DNA of 64,000 nt from Echinicola rosea (lineage in GTDB: Bacteria > Bacteroidota > Bacteroidia > Cytophagales > Cyclobacteriaceae), in NCBI RefSeq assembly GCF_005281475.1, contig NZ_CP040106.1:3500501-3564500 (forward strand). The letters run 5' to 3'. The notes under the pieces were generated by a model. The model searched no databases, was not told the origin of the DNA, and worked only from the letters and a program-made list of their open reading frames with translations. Both the position numbers and the translations under genes were made by a program. This document shows, one piece after another, positions 45,001 to 53,453 of the stretch. Positions within the stretch are counted from its first letter, which is position 1. The number at the start of each line of letters is the position of its first letter.

Positions 45001-45882
45001 TTATGCTTTATCCTTATTACGCTCGTAGAGCACATTCATGACCCCGTCTTTTAGGCCAACGTCAGGAACGATCATTCTTCGCGAATGGGCCGCTTCCATA
45101 GCAGTAAGGTAGATGGTAGTGGCAGGAATAATCACATCGGCACGGTCAGGGTTTAGGTTGAGGACATTTACACGTTCTTCAAAGGTAAATGAATCCAAAT
45201 AAGCTTGGATCTCTTTTATTTTTTCAAAATCTAGGTAACGCTTGTTTTTTCTTGGTTTGGATAGCTCAAAAACCTTATTGATGTTTCCACCAGTCCCAAT
45301 ACAGGTAATGGCATGTTTTTTATCGATGTTTTCTTGGATAAAAGCCTTCATGGCTTTCCATACTTTGGGAGATTCCCTGTGGTCAAGTGACCTTACTGAG
45401 CCTATTTTGAATGATCTGGAGGCTTTTTTTTGACGGTTTTGGTAGATGTTGAGTTCTGTGCTTCCCCCACCTACATCGATGTGTAAATAAGGCTTATGGT
45501 CAATGTAATTCCAGAGAGCGATATTGATCAGGTCAGCTTCTCTGTTGCCATCGATGATCTGGATCTTTAGGCCGATATCCTGCTTCACTTGTTGGGCAAT
45601 TGTCCGGCCGTTTTCTGATTCCCTCATCGCTGATGTGGCACATACCATGTAATCATCTACCTCATAGAGGTCAATGAGTAATTTGTAAGCTTTCATCAAT
45701 TTGATGAATTTTTCCCTACTTTCTTCACTAATCTTTTTGCTGTGAAAAACATCTTTGCCGAGACGAAGCGGAAAACGAACATATTCCAGCTTTTTAAAAT
45801 TAATTTGCGCTTGGTGATGGGTGACATGTGTGATTTGGAGCCTAATGGCATTGGATCCAATATCTACTGCTGCTAACTTCAA
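45001..45882 (-). CDS. Ppx/GppA phosphatase family protein (short exopolyphosphatase type)
   Basis: A 293-residue protein with an actin-like ATPase fold. Motif LAAVDIGSNAIRLQI (residues 3-17) is the phosphate-1 loop, LHIDVGGGSTELNIY (about 133-147) the phosphate-2 loop, and ITCIGTGGNINKVFEL (about 191-206) follows. It ends after the Ppx/GppA domain; the C-terminal HD-like domain of E. coli Ppx (about 200 extra residues) is absent, as in many Bacteroidota homologues. It would release phosphate from polyphosphate ends or cleave pppGpp. The convergent ppk partner favours polyphosphate. Confidence 0.9.
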   Translation of the reverse strand: MKLAAVDIGSNAIRLQITHVTHHQAQINFKKLEYVRFPLRLGKDVFHSKKISEESREKFIKLMKAYKLLIDLYEVDDYMVCATSAMRESENGRTIAQQVKQDIGLKIQIIDGNREADLINIALWNYIDHKPYLHIDVGGGSTELNIYQNRQKKASRSFKIGSVRSLDHRESPKVWKAMKAFIQENIDKKHAITCIGTGGNINKVFELSKPRKNKRYLDFEKIKEIQAYLDSFTFEERVNVLNLNPDRADVIIPATTIYLTAMEAAHSRRMIVPDVGLKDGVMNVLYERNKDKA

Positions 45883-45970
45883 ACTATCTTTAGGTTAGTG
45901 GTTTTGTTAAATTTTATGGAGTAAAATTAAAAATTTTAAAAGAAATTGATAGCGAATTTTCGATTTGAAG

Positions 45971-46180
45971 TTATTTTTTACGTGATATTGCCAATAGTAT
46001 AATCCCGCTAGCAATGGCTATTCCACCTGCATAGGGAGGCCATCCGATGTTGTTGTCTTCGGTTTTGTTGATCGCAATGGGACCTGCATCAATGACGGTT
46101 TCTTCCGTTTTGAATGAAAACCCGGTAAAAGTAAACATAGCAATTCCTATGATGATGAGAATTATTCCGATTAATTTCAT
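45971..46180 (-). CDS. Small two-helix membrane protein (DUF3185-like)
   Basis: A 69-residue protein; the ATG at 46180 is preferred over the TTG at 46189. The first helix is LIGIILIIIGIAMFTFTGFSF and the second GGIAIASGIILLAISRKK, with a short loop (ETVIDAGPIAINKTEDNN) between them. Size and the twin-helix layout resemble small inner-membrane proteins of the DUF3185 type; function is unknown. It lies between ppx and terC in the same direction. Confidence 0.65.
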   Translation of the reverse strand: MKLIGIILIIIGIAMFTFTGFSFKTEETVIDAGPIAINKTEDNNIGWPPYAGGIAIASGIILLAISRKK

Positions 46181-46243
46181 ACCAAACAAGTTAATGATGT
46201 CCTATCCGCTACAAAAAACTTACCAAATCACCATCATATGTTA

Positions 46244-47236
46244 TTAATTATTGGATGAAGAGGCATGTTTTTGGAGTTTATAACGGTAGAGCGAAAGAAT
46301 GATGCACAAAGCCAAAATCACCCCTACGATGATTAGAGAAAGGATACTGGGGAAGTGATAAATGGGGGCGATGACCATTTTGATACCGATAAAAACCAGA
46401 ATAAAGGCCAGGCCGTGCTTCAGGAAATGGAACATGTCAAAAGCTCCCGCCAATAGAAAATACAATGCCCTCAGGCCTAATATGGCGAAAATATTGGAGG
46501 TATATAGAATCACCGGGTCTTTGGATACAGCAAAAATCGCAGGAATACTGTCCACTGCAAACAGCAAGTCGGTAAATTCAATTACCGCTACAACGACAAG
46601 CAGCTGAGTAGCGTAGCGCTTACCATTGATTACGGTAAAGAAGCGATCGCCATGAAAATCAGGGGTCACTTTAAACAGCTTATGGATGAGTTGCGTGCCG
46701 ATTGAACCGGAATAGTCACCAGAATCTTCTTCGTCCGGTTGCCATGATTTCCAGCCGGCATAGATGAGGAAAATACCAAATAGCGTCATGACCGCATTGA
46801 TTTCTATGGTATGGCCGGCCACTTGAATAGGAGGAAGGTAACTGAGCTCAATTAGCGTGACACCGAAAAAGATAAATATTGCACGCATAAATATGGCACC
46901 CAATATACCGTAAAAGAGGACTTTGTGTTGATAAGCATCGGGGACTTTGAAAAACTTGAAGACCATGATGAAGACGAAAAGATTGTCAACACTCAAGGCT
47001 TTTTCGATAAGGAAGGCCGTGTAGTATTGAGAAGCTTTTTCCATTCCCATATCAAAATAGATATACCCTCCAAATAGTACTCCCAGGCCTATCCACATCA
47101 CGGACCATTTGAGTGCTTCTGTGATGGTGACCTTGTGCGACTTTTTGTTGAATATAAAAAGGTCAACCAATAGGAGTCCAATAATCAGGATTCCAAAAAT
47201 GATCAAGGTGGTACTTTCTTCTTGGATGTATTTCAC
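46244..47236 (-). CDS. TerC family integral membrane protein (Alx-like)
   Basis: A 330-residue protein with about nine hydrophobic helices. Family features are WIGLGVLFGGYIYFDMG, FLIEKALSVDNLFVFIMVFK (the acidic EKALSVDN motif, about residues 76-85), EFTDLLFAVDSIPAIFAVSKDP (the second acidic motif) and FAILGLRALYFLL. TerC/Alx proteins are linked to Mn2+ export and to tellurite or alkaline stress. No ter operon is nearby, so manganese export or membrane-protein metallation is the more likely role. The gene stands 63 bases after the SLC13 gene, possibly in one transcript. Confidence 0.9.
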   Translation of the reverse strand: MKYIQEESTTLIIFGILIIGLLLVDLFIFNKKSHKVTITEALKWSVMWIGLGVLFGGYIYFDMGMEKASQYYTAFLIEKALSVDNLFVFIMVFKFFKVPDAYQHKVLFYGILGAIFMRAIFIFFGVTLIELSYLPPIQVAGHTIEINAVMTLFGIFLIYAGWKSWQPDEEDSGDYSGSIGTQLIHKLFKVTPDFHGDRFFTVINGKRYATQLLVVVAVIEFTDLLFAVDSIPAIFAVSKDPVILYTSNIFAILGLRALYFLLAGAFDMFHFLKHGLAFILVFIGIKMVIAPIYHFPSILSLIIVGVILALCIILSLYRYKLQKHASSSNN

Positions 47237-47298
47237 AATTTACAAGGGGTTGAGTTGCAAATGTAGCTGGATTTTTTTGTTTACACATGCGCATTTCC

Positions 47299-49086
47299 TT
47301 ACTTATCAAAAGGAAAAAATATTGGAATACAAAATGTGGCAATGATCCAAAATAAGATGTTTAGTGGCGTGCCTACTTTCAGATAATCGGCAAATTTGTA
47401 ATTGCCGGGTGTATAGATCATGGTGTTTGTCTGATAACCCATGGGGGTCATAAAACTCAATGATGAGGCAAAGGTCACCGCCATCAGAAAGGGGCGGTCG
47501 CTGACGTCCAGCGCTGATGCAATACTGATGGCAATAGGAGCCAAGAGGGCGGCAGTAGCGTTGTTGGACATGATATTGGTAGAAAGGAAGGTCACTAAAA
47601 AAACCACACTCATGATGGTCCTAGGGCCAAAATCACCCAATTGGTCCACTAGCGTATCGGCGAGAAGATTGGCCGCTCCTGTTTTTTCCAGAGCAGCCCC
47701 CATGGATAAGATGCCTGCCAGCATGAAGAGCACTTTCCAGTCCACTGAACGGTATGCGTCTTCGGCAGAAATGGATTTAAACAAGATGAGTAAGACCACC
47801 CCACAAATCGCCGCAATCGGAATCGGCAGCACCTTAAATGCGGCCGTGGTAATGACAGCGACCACAATGAACATCGTAAAGGCGATCTTTTTCCATACCA
47901 TTCTGGGGGAGGTGTCCTCCGAGATGACCAATAGGCTGTCACTTCCTTTGAGCTGATCGACCATTTCTTCATCACCACGGACGAGCAAGACGTCTCCAGC
48001 AGATATTTTGGTGTTTTTGAGTTTTGTGTGGAGGATGTCATTTCGGTGCCTGATGGCCAAAACAGTGAGGCCGGGGTAGGTTCTTCTAAAGTCAATTGAT
48101 TTGACGGTGTTGTTGATCAAACTGGAATTTGGAGGGACTACCATTTCATAGAGTTTGTGGCCCTGTGAGCGAAAATCTTCATCCTTAAGCTTTAGGTCTA
48201 TTTTGAGCTCAATGCCTTGGATATTTCTGATTTGGGTCAGTGTTTCCTTGTCACAGCGGACCCTGATGGTGTCCTCCTCTCGGATGACAGTATATTTATA
48301 AGCGTTGATCACTTCCCCGGTTTTACGAATGATCTGGATGGGATCCATGTTGTAGTCAGTGAATAATCGGGACATTTTGATGGATTTGCCGGTGTCCTCA
48401 AATTTCTTGGTGACAAAGATCTCGGTGATATAATCCCCCATGTCAAAGGTCTCAGAAATATTGCGAGAGGGCTGGCGTTTTGGAATTAGCCATTGTCCTA
48501 TGATCATCATATAGGCAATCCCAGTGGCCAGAAAGATGAGGCCCATCCCGCTCATTTCAAAAATCCCGAAAGGTTTGGCGCCATGGCTTTGTGCAATACC
48601 ACTGACGAGGATATTTGTGCTGGTTCCCAGTAAGGTACAGACCCCACCCATCAGCGCTCCAAAGGAAAGTGGCATAAGGAGCTTAGATGGAGTAATGCCA
48701 GTGTCTTTTGCAATTTTCAGCACTGTGGGCATAAGAAGGGCGACGACGGCAGTGTCATTAATGAAAGCTGATAAAACTCCCGAAAAGACCATGAGCGTCA
48801 ACATAAAAGCGTATTCGTTTTTTCTACCCATTCTCAGGAAAAGGATGTTGATGGTGTTCAGGGATCCTGTCCTGAATACTGCCGCACTGATCACAAACAT
48901 GGCACCAACGGTAATGGTAGCCGGGTTACTGAATCCTGCCACTCCTTCTTCAAAAGTAAGAATGCCAGTGGTCATAAAGGCCACCATGACCATGATGGAT
49001 ACCGTGTCAATAGACCATTTTTCAGAGAGAAACAATGCCATCGCGACTGCGATGATCGAGAGCACTGTGATGATTTCGGGTGTCAT
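47299..49086 (-). CDS. SLC13/DASS-like anion permease with two RCK_C (TrkA-C) domains
   Basis: A 595-residue membrane protein. The N-terminal helices contain SIMVMVAFMTTGILTFEEGVAGF and LIPTLLGTSTNILVSG-like sequence (VCTLLGTSTNILVSG, about residues 150-165). The C-terminal helical half has NIMSNNATAALLAPIA and ASSLSFMTPMGYQTN; the paired N-T/SNN motifs are typical of the family's substrate and Na+ sites. Between the halves (about 205-380) lie two soluble RCK_C-type domains (GHKLYEMVVPPNSSLINNTVK and TVLAIRHRNDILHT). Members carry dicarboxylates, sulfate or similar anions. It starts 3 bases after the DUF202 gene stop, so the two are coupled. Confidence 0.88.
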   Translation of the reverse strand: MTPEIITVLSIIAVAMALFLSEKWSIDTVSIMVMVAFMTTGILTFEEGVAGFSNPATITVGAMFVISAAVFRTGSLNTINILFLRMGRKNEYAFMLTLMVFSGVLSAFINDTAVVALLMPTVLKIAKDTGITPSKLLMPLSFGALMGGVCTLLGTSTNILVSGIAQSHGAKPFGIFEMSGMGLIFLATGIAYMMIIGQWLIPKRQPSRNISETFDMGDYITEIFVTKKFEDTGKSIKMSRLFTDYNMDPIQIIRKTGEVINAYKYTVIREEDTIRVRCDKETLTQIRNIQGIELKIDLKLKDEDFRSQGHKLYEMVVPPNSSLINNTVKSIDFRRTYPGLTVLAIRHRNDILHTKLKNTKISAGDVLLVRGDEEMVDQLKGSDSLLVISEDTSPRMVWKKIAFTMFIVVAVITTAAFKVLPIPIAAICGVVLLILFKSISAEDAYRSVDWKVLFMLAGILSMGAALEKTGAANLLADTLVDQLGDFGPRTIMSVVFLVTFLSTNIMSNNATAALLAPIAISIASALDVSDRPFLMAVTFASSLSFMTPMGYQTNTMIYTPGNYKFADYLKVGTPLNILFWIIATFCIPIFFPFDK

Positions 49087-49089
49087 AAG

Positions 49090-49365
49090 TTACATTTTAG
49101 CATAATGGCCCCTTTTAATTTTTCTTCTGATTGTAAAAAAATTAATGAATCCAATGATTAAAAATACGACACTAATTCCAAATGAAAGATAACCTAGCCC
49201 TTTTATATTTTCCAAGTCCTCGACCTTGACCAAGGCAGTACCACTGACCAAAAAATACAGGCTGGTTCGAATATAGGATAGCAGTGTTCGGTTATTGGCC
49301 AATTTAGTTCGCTGACGAGCCAGATAATCTCTTACTATTAATTCATTTTCAGATTCTTTTTCCAT
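49090..49365 (-). CDS. DUF202 family small membrane protein
   Basis: A 91-residue protein. The family signature LARQRTKLANNRTLLSYIRTSL is split across residues 15-35 and leads into two transmembrane helices (about 30-48 and 56-76), with a basic C-terminus (RRKIKRGHYAKM). The family (E. coli YidH/YidG relatives) has no firmly known activity. The stop lies 3 bases before the SLC13 start, so it likely works with that carrier or at least is co-expressed. It is divergent from the DUF3078 gene across a 48-base AT-rich spacer. Confidence 0.85.
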   Translation of the reverse strand: MEKESENELIVRDYLARQRTKLANNRTLLSYIRTSLYFLVSGTALVKVEDLENIKGLGYLSFGISVVFLIIGFINFFTIRRKIKRGHYAKM

Positions 49366-49413
49366 AATTTTGGAGCGTATATTTATATTAATATCATAAT
49401 AAATCTATCAAAA

Positions 49414-50328
49414 ATGTTTTTTTCGAAGAAGAAATTTGTTGCCGTTTTGTCCTTCGCTTCCTTACTGTCCATAGGAACGTACGCACAGGATGTATCTGAC
49501 AGTGTTTCCCAGGTGGCTACAGATACCACTTATTGGACAAAAGAATTTTCAGCAGGACTTAATTTTAACCAAGGTGCTTTTAGTAGCAACTGGTCTGCTG
49601 GTGGTGTAAACTCCGTCGCAATGGGCGGTATCCTTAAAGGAAAGGCAAATTACCTCAAAGGAAAGTGGAGCTGGGACAATCAGTTGGAATTGCTTTATGG
49701 GGTGGTGAAGAATGAAGGTGAAGACGGTAGAAAATCCAATGATAGGATATTTTTGGACTCTAAAGTAGGCTATAGTGTGTCAGAGCATTGGGATGCCTAT
49801 TTTTCTGCAAACTTCCTTTCGCAATTTGCCAATGGCTATAATTATGATGAAGATCCAAGAACTTTGATATCTGGGTTTATGGCTCCTGCATATTTGACCA
49901 CTTCTTTGGGTTTTGAGTATAAGCCCAATGATGATTTTGTGCTAAGAATCGGGCCATTTTCTCCTAGATGGACATTTGTGACGGATTTATCCATCGCTGA
50001 TAATGTCGAAGAAAATTATGGTGTACCAGTAGGGGAAAAAGTAAGAACAGAGTGGTTGGCCCTGCAGCTTTTTGCGGAGTGGGACAAAGATATCAGTGAA
50101 AACTTCAACATCCTTTCCAGGTATCAGATGTATGCAAATTATGAAACTTTGTCTTTTCAGAAGATTGATCATCGACTGGATGTAACGCTTACTGCCAAAA
50201 TAACGGAGATCATCAGCGTGACTTTTACAAGCATAAACCTGTATGATTATGATCAAGATCCAGGTATTCAATATAGCCAAGGATTGGCTCTCGGATTACT
50301 ATATAAGGTGAGTAACAAAAAAGAGTAG
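49414..50328 (+). CDS. DUF3078 family outer-membrane protein
   Basis: A 304-residue protein with a Sec signal peptide (AVLSFASLLSIGTYAQ). It then has the DUF3078 entry segment FSAGLNFNQGAFSSNWSAGG (about residues 49-68). The rest alternates polar and aromatic residues in short strands (WSWDNQLELLYGV, YFSANFLSQFANG, AEWDKDISENFNILSRYQMY, SVTFTSINLYDYDQDPGIQY) as expected for a beta-barrel in the outer membrane. Function is unknown; some relatives are called OmpA-like or porin-like. A small-RNA-like unit follows about 60 bases downstream. Confidence 0.87.
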   Translation: MFFSKKKFVAVLSFASLLSIGTYAQDVSDSVSQVATDTTYWTKEFSAGLNFNQGAFSSNWSAGGVNSVAMGGILKGKANYLKGKWSWDNQLELLYGVVKNEGEDGRKSNDRIFLDSKVGYSVSEHWDAYFSANFLSQFANGYNYDEDPRTLISGFMAPAYLTTSLGFEYKPNDDFVLRIGPFSPRWTFVTDLSIADNVEENYGVPVGEKVRTEWLALQLFAEWDKDISENFNILSRYQMYANYETLSFQKIDHRLDVTLTAKITEIISVTFTSINLYDYDQDPGIQYSQGLALGLLYKVSNKKE

Positions 50329-50353
50329 ATAACATTCCTTTTTGGATAAATAT

Positions 50354-50383
50354 TTTGTTTGTTCACGGAATTTATTATTTTTG
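50354..50383 (+). promoter_or_regulatory. Well-formed orphan promoter
   Basis: TTTG (50354-50357), an 18-base spacer and TATTTTTG (50376-50383) match the Bacteroidota -33/-7 pattern. The next + strand gene is over 8 kb away, so this promoter has no downstream gene except the short unit at 50388-50457. Confidence 0.6.
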
Positions 50384-50387
50384 TTTA

Positions 50388-50457
50388 ACTGTGGTAGTTA
50401 AATAATAGTTGGTTTAGTTTTCAAAGTAAAGAGCAGGGGATTTTTCCCTGCTTTTTT
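50388..50457 (+). ncRNA. Candidate small RNA of about 70 nt
   Basis: The segment lies between a strong-looking promoter and an intrinsic terminator and has no open frame of useful length. A 5' hairpin TTAACT-GTGGT-AGTTAA (about 50385-50401) is followed by an unpaired AT-rich region and the terminator stem. No known RNA family is recognised; it is longer than a leader fragment and shorter than 6S RNA. The remaining 231 bases up to the patatin gene (50458-50688) show nothing notable. Confidence 0.45.
50432..50457 (+). terminator. Intrinsic terminator of the candidate small RNA
   Basis: GCAGGG (50433-50438) and CCCTGC (50446-50451) pair, with extra A-T and G-T pairs inside, followed by TTTTTT (50452-50457). 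It could also end read-through from the DUF3078 gene. Confidence 0.8.
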
Positions 50458-50688
50458 CTTTTTATCGAATGCTATTTGCGATAATTACCGATCTAATGCA
50501 AAAAAATGAGCACTGCCAGTTTTCTAATGGATAAACCAAGAGTAAATAAAAATGCCAAAAAGCCCCAAAGTCACCAAGTGCCTGCTGTAAGCTACACTGG
50601 AAAGAATTTATAATTTCGCTGTACTTTGGAGCATCGATGGCGTTTCATTGTTTCAAAAAAATACAGGAATTATCAATTACCATGGGGG

Positions 50689-51594
50689 CTAGGATTGTTC
50701 CAGGCACTTGCAAATAGGAGAGGTTTGCTTGGCGAAGTCATATCCTTCCTGCCACCATTTCCGCATTTGGTTAGGGTCAAAAATCAACGAGTTTTCAGTG
50801 AGTTCTTTGGGTGGATAGTAAAAGTTCAGATTGACTTTTTTCTGGGATCCTTGGAGCTTACCAATGGTGATATCGTCATTAGAGATTTGATTGAGCATAA
50901 AGTCAAATGTCCTCGTGGTGAGCTCCATCGCGTTTTTTACGGGGTGTTGGGGAGAGGTGGGTTTATTGGTTTTCAGGACAATGATGTCAATTTCTGTAGC
51001 GCCCCTTCTGATGGATTCTGAAATGGGTACCAGATCCGCCATTCCTCCATCAGCATACTCCATGTTGTTTTTTTCTACGAGACTCATAAATGGTACCATA
51101 TTGGCCGAGGCCCATATCCAGTCACAAAAATCAATATAATTACATTCCTTAAGTGATTTATATTCCACTTGGTTTGTACTGAGATTTGATACCGTGATGA
51201 CAACATCTGCGCTATTGGCCTGCATTTTTTTGAAATCGTCTTCGAGGATACTTTTTCGGATGAGTTTGCGGAGGCTGCTGGTGTCACCAAAGGTCTTTTT
51301 TTGCTGGATAAACATCTTGATGATCCCCCAGTGGTTAATACGGCTTCTGAAGCTGCCGTTCTCTTTGGAAATGATAAAAGGGCAAATCGTGAAAATGTCC
51401 TTTTGCTTAACCGTCGTATAGACATTTTTGATCTTTTCGACATTGTCAATGGAAAGGTGGGGGATGAGGAGGCTTCCCGTAGAGGTTCCCAAAAACAGGT
51501 CATACTGAAGTTTGCATTCCCGAAGTAAAAATTCTGCGATCCCCCCCGCGTAAGCACCTTTGCTGCCACCACCCGAAATTACCAATGCCCTCAT
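50689..51594 (-). CDS. Patatin-like phospholipase
   Basis: A 301-residue protein; the ATG at 51594 is chosen because the catalytic domain starts at once (MRALVISGGGSKGAYAGG); upstream codons to 51666 would add an unrelated stretch. The oxyanion loop GGGSKG (residues 8-13), nucleophile Ser38 in GTSTG, and the catalytic Asp in YADGGMADLVPI are present. Patatins hydrolyse acyl chains of phospholipids and similar esters. No signal peptide is visible, so it acts in the cytoplasm or on the inner membrane, unlike outer-membrane PlpD types. Single gene. Confidence 0.92.
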   Translation of the reverse strand: MRALVISGGGSKGAYAGGIAEFLLRECKLQYDLFLGTSTGSLLIPHLSIDNVEKIKNVYTTVKQKDIFTICPFIISKENGSFRSRINHWGIIKMFIQQKKTFGDTSSLRKLIRKSILEDDFKKMQANSADVVITVSNLSTNQVEYKSLKECNYIDFCDWIWASANMVPFMSLVEKNNMEYADGGMADLVPISESIRRGATEIDIIVLKTNKPTSPQHPVKNAMELTTRTFDFMLNQISNDDITIGKLQGSQKKVNLNFYYPPKELTENSLIFDPNQMRKWWQEGYDFAKQTSPICKCLEQS

Positions 51595-51713
51595 AGATTC
51601 ACTGTTCCATAAAATTATAAACCAAAATAACTTGCATGGAAAATTGGCAAACGACCAATGCCCCATGCAAGTACTGTTTATAAATTTACTGCTTTGTCGC
51701 TAAAACCCAAATA

Positions 51714-53234
51714 TCAAGATTGATGTTGCTCTCTGAGCAGGTCATTGATGGTCTTGACAGGATTAAAAGTACCCAATGGAACTTCCACAAATATGGAGTT
51801 CCAATCCGCCATGGATCCATTCCACAGCCCAGGGAGTTCTTGGGCTTTTAGGTCTTTGCCGTCTTTGGATTTTTGGGTGATAAACCCTGTGGCCGGATCA
51901 CGGTAGTTGAGCAGGTCGAATTTATTTCCTTTGTAATCTTTGACACCACATACCAAGTCCGTTGGGTTAAAGTGGGAGGAGCTTCTGAATATCTTGGCCA
52001 CTTTGCTGTCATTCAAATCAAGCTGTGCCGTTTCGCCAATTTGCAAAGAGAAAGCACCATCTTCGTCTTTTACCCAAAAAGGGCCGCCTCCTGGCTCTCC
52101 TGTGTTTTCCACCATACCACATACCCTAAGCGGTCTGTTAAGTTTGGATTGAAGGAAGGCCACTTTTTCACTCTCAGATAAGTCATTAAATCCAGATGAG
52201 AGCCTTAATCCCAATTTGTTTTCCAAGAGTGACGCTGCAGCACTGATGGTTTCCTCGGATGGATGATCATCCAGTTTTTCAAGTAAGTCAAATAGTTCTA
52301 CCTGGGTTTCCAAAAGGATAGAAGCAATTACAATTTTGTATCTTTTGGTTGTTTCCTTCAGCCGATCCGGAACCACATTGTCGATGTTTTTGATGAAAAT
52401 AAGGTCTGCATCGATTTCATTTAGGTTTTCCAGCAGCGCACCATGTCCGGCAGGCCTAAATAAGATTTCCCCGTTTTCTTCCAAGAAGGGGGTGTTGTCC
52501 ATATTGACTGCAATGGTGTCTGTTGCAGGTTTTTGTTGGGAAAAAGTCACCTCAAAATTTACCTTGGTCTGATTTGCTAATTTTTCCTTGAGTTGGTTCA
52601 CGTGTTCTTCAAAACGCGTCTGGTGTTCGGGCGATACGGTGAAATGCAGCCTTACGGTGTTGTCTTTACCAATCCCATACTGTAGTCCTTCAATAAAGTG
52701 TTCATGGACTGGTGTACGGTTTACGTCGCTGTAGCTATGGAATTTCAGTAACCCCTTTGGCAATTTCCCATAACCGAGGCCTTGTTCATTGAGTAAGTAA
52801 GACACAATGGTAGGGAAATCTTCTGCGTCCAGCAGGTCTTTGATATCCAATCCGTTTTCAGCGAGTTTTGCCTCCAGATCTTTGTAAAAAGCAAAAGATT
52901 TAAGGTGGGAAACAAAAGTCTTCACGAAAGGATTAGCGTCCAAGCTCTGGTCTTCAGCTTCCAAATAAGCATAGAGGTTTTTGAACATTCGAGTGGCAGC
53001 ACCACTGGCGGGTACAAATTTCACGATTTCTTTTTCTGCAGTGGCGGAGGCATATTTATGCTCAAAAGCGGAAATTTGTGCATCTGTAATTTCCTCTATC
53101 CCATTGCCAATGGTCGCTGGCTCATCGATGGCCAAAAAAGGGAAACCATTTTTAAAGTTGACAATCTGCTTTTCGATCTGCTTGGGATCCTTACCTTGTA
53201 AGGTGATTTTCTCTTTTACTACTTCCTCAATCAT
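51714..53234 (-). CDS. DUF4301 family protein, likely nucleotidyltransferase fold
   Basis: A 506-residue cytoplasmic protein of the Bacteroidota DUF4301 family. Three segments resemble UDP-sugar pyrophosphorylases (UGPase/UAP): VPASGAATRMFK (about residues 74-85), like the NTP-binding GGxGTRM loop; LPKGLLKFH (about 158-166), like the KG-LP segment; and RPAGHGALLENL with IFIKNIDN (about 260-286), like the PPGHGD and NIDN pair that bind UTP and metal. The C-terminal third matches no family I recognise. The likely reaction is nucleotide-sugar formation or a related nucleotidyl transfer; this is inference from motifs. It is a single-gene unit. Confidence 0.8.
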   Translation of the reverse strand: MIEEVVKEKITLQGKDPKQIEKQIVNFKNGFPFLAIDEPATIGNGIEEITDAQISAFEHKYASATAEKEIVKFVPASGAATRMFKNLYAYLEAEDQSLDANPFVKTFVSHLKSFAFYKDLEAKLAENGLDIKDLLDAEDFPTIVSYLLNEQGLGYGKLPKGLLKFHSYSDVNRTPVHEHFIEGLQYGIGKDNTVRLHFTVSPEHQTRFEEHVNQLKEKLANQTKVNFEVTFSQQKPATDTIAVNMDNTPFLEENGEILFRPAGHGALLENLNEIDADLIFIKNIDNVVPDRLKETTKRYKIVIASILLETQVELFDLLEKLDDHPSEETISAAASLLENKLGLRLSSGFNDLSESEKVAFLQSKLNRPLRVCGMVENTGEPGGGPFWVKDEDGAFSLQIGETAQLDLNDSKVAKIFRSSSHFNPTDLVCGVKDYKGNKFDLLNYRDPATGFITQKSKDGKDLKAQELPGLWNGSMADWNSIFVEVPLGTFNPVKTINDLLREQHQS

Positions 53235-53343
53235 TTCTATATTACTTATAATTAAAAACTACAACTAAAATGGTAATTATGTCCTAGTAATTGGGTTTAT
53301 GTACTAATTAAAAGCATTTATTAATTTTATCAAACAATATGAT

Positions 53344-53411
53344 ACGTCAATTTTATATAAAAAAATGTATTTTAACTAATTTTTTTTGCTTTTTGTATCT
53401 AAAATTGACGT
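53344..53411. repeat. 12-bp inverted repeat with a 44-nt spacer
   Basis: ACGTCAATTTTA (53344-53355) and TAAAATTGACGT (53400-53411) are perfect inverted copies. Three further A-T pairs are possible inside after one mismatch. The element lies in the AT-rich spacer between the esterase stop and the DUF4301 start. No good T-run follows, so a simple terminator is not obvious. Confidence 0.45.
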
Positions 53412-53453
53412 GAATTACTTCAAAGTAGATGAGGGTAGTTTCAGTTGGTAGTG

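Noticed and set aside
46244..47236. Tellurite-resistance operon
   Set aside because: Only the TerC-family gene is present; no terA, terB, terD, terE or terZ neighbours were found.
48524..49105. A 193-codon + strand frame opposite the SLC13 carrier gene
   Set aside because: Its hydrophobic-looking sequence mirrors the helices of the carrier on the other strand; motifs are found only on the minus strand.
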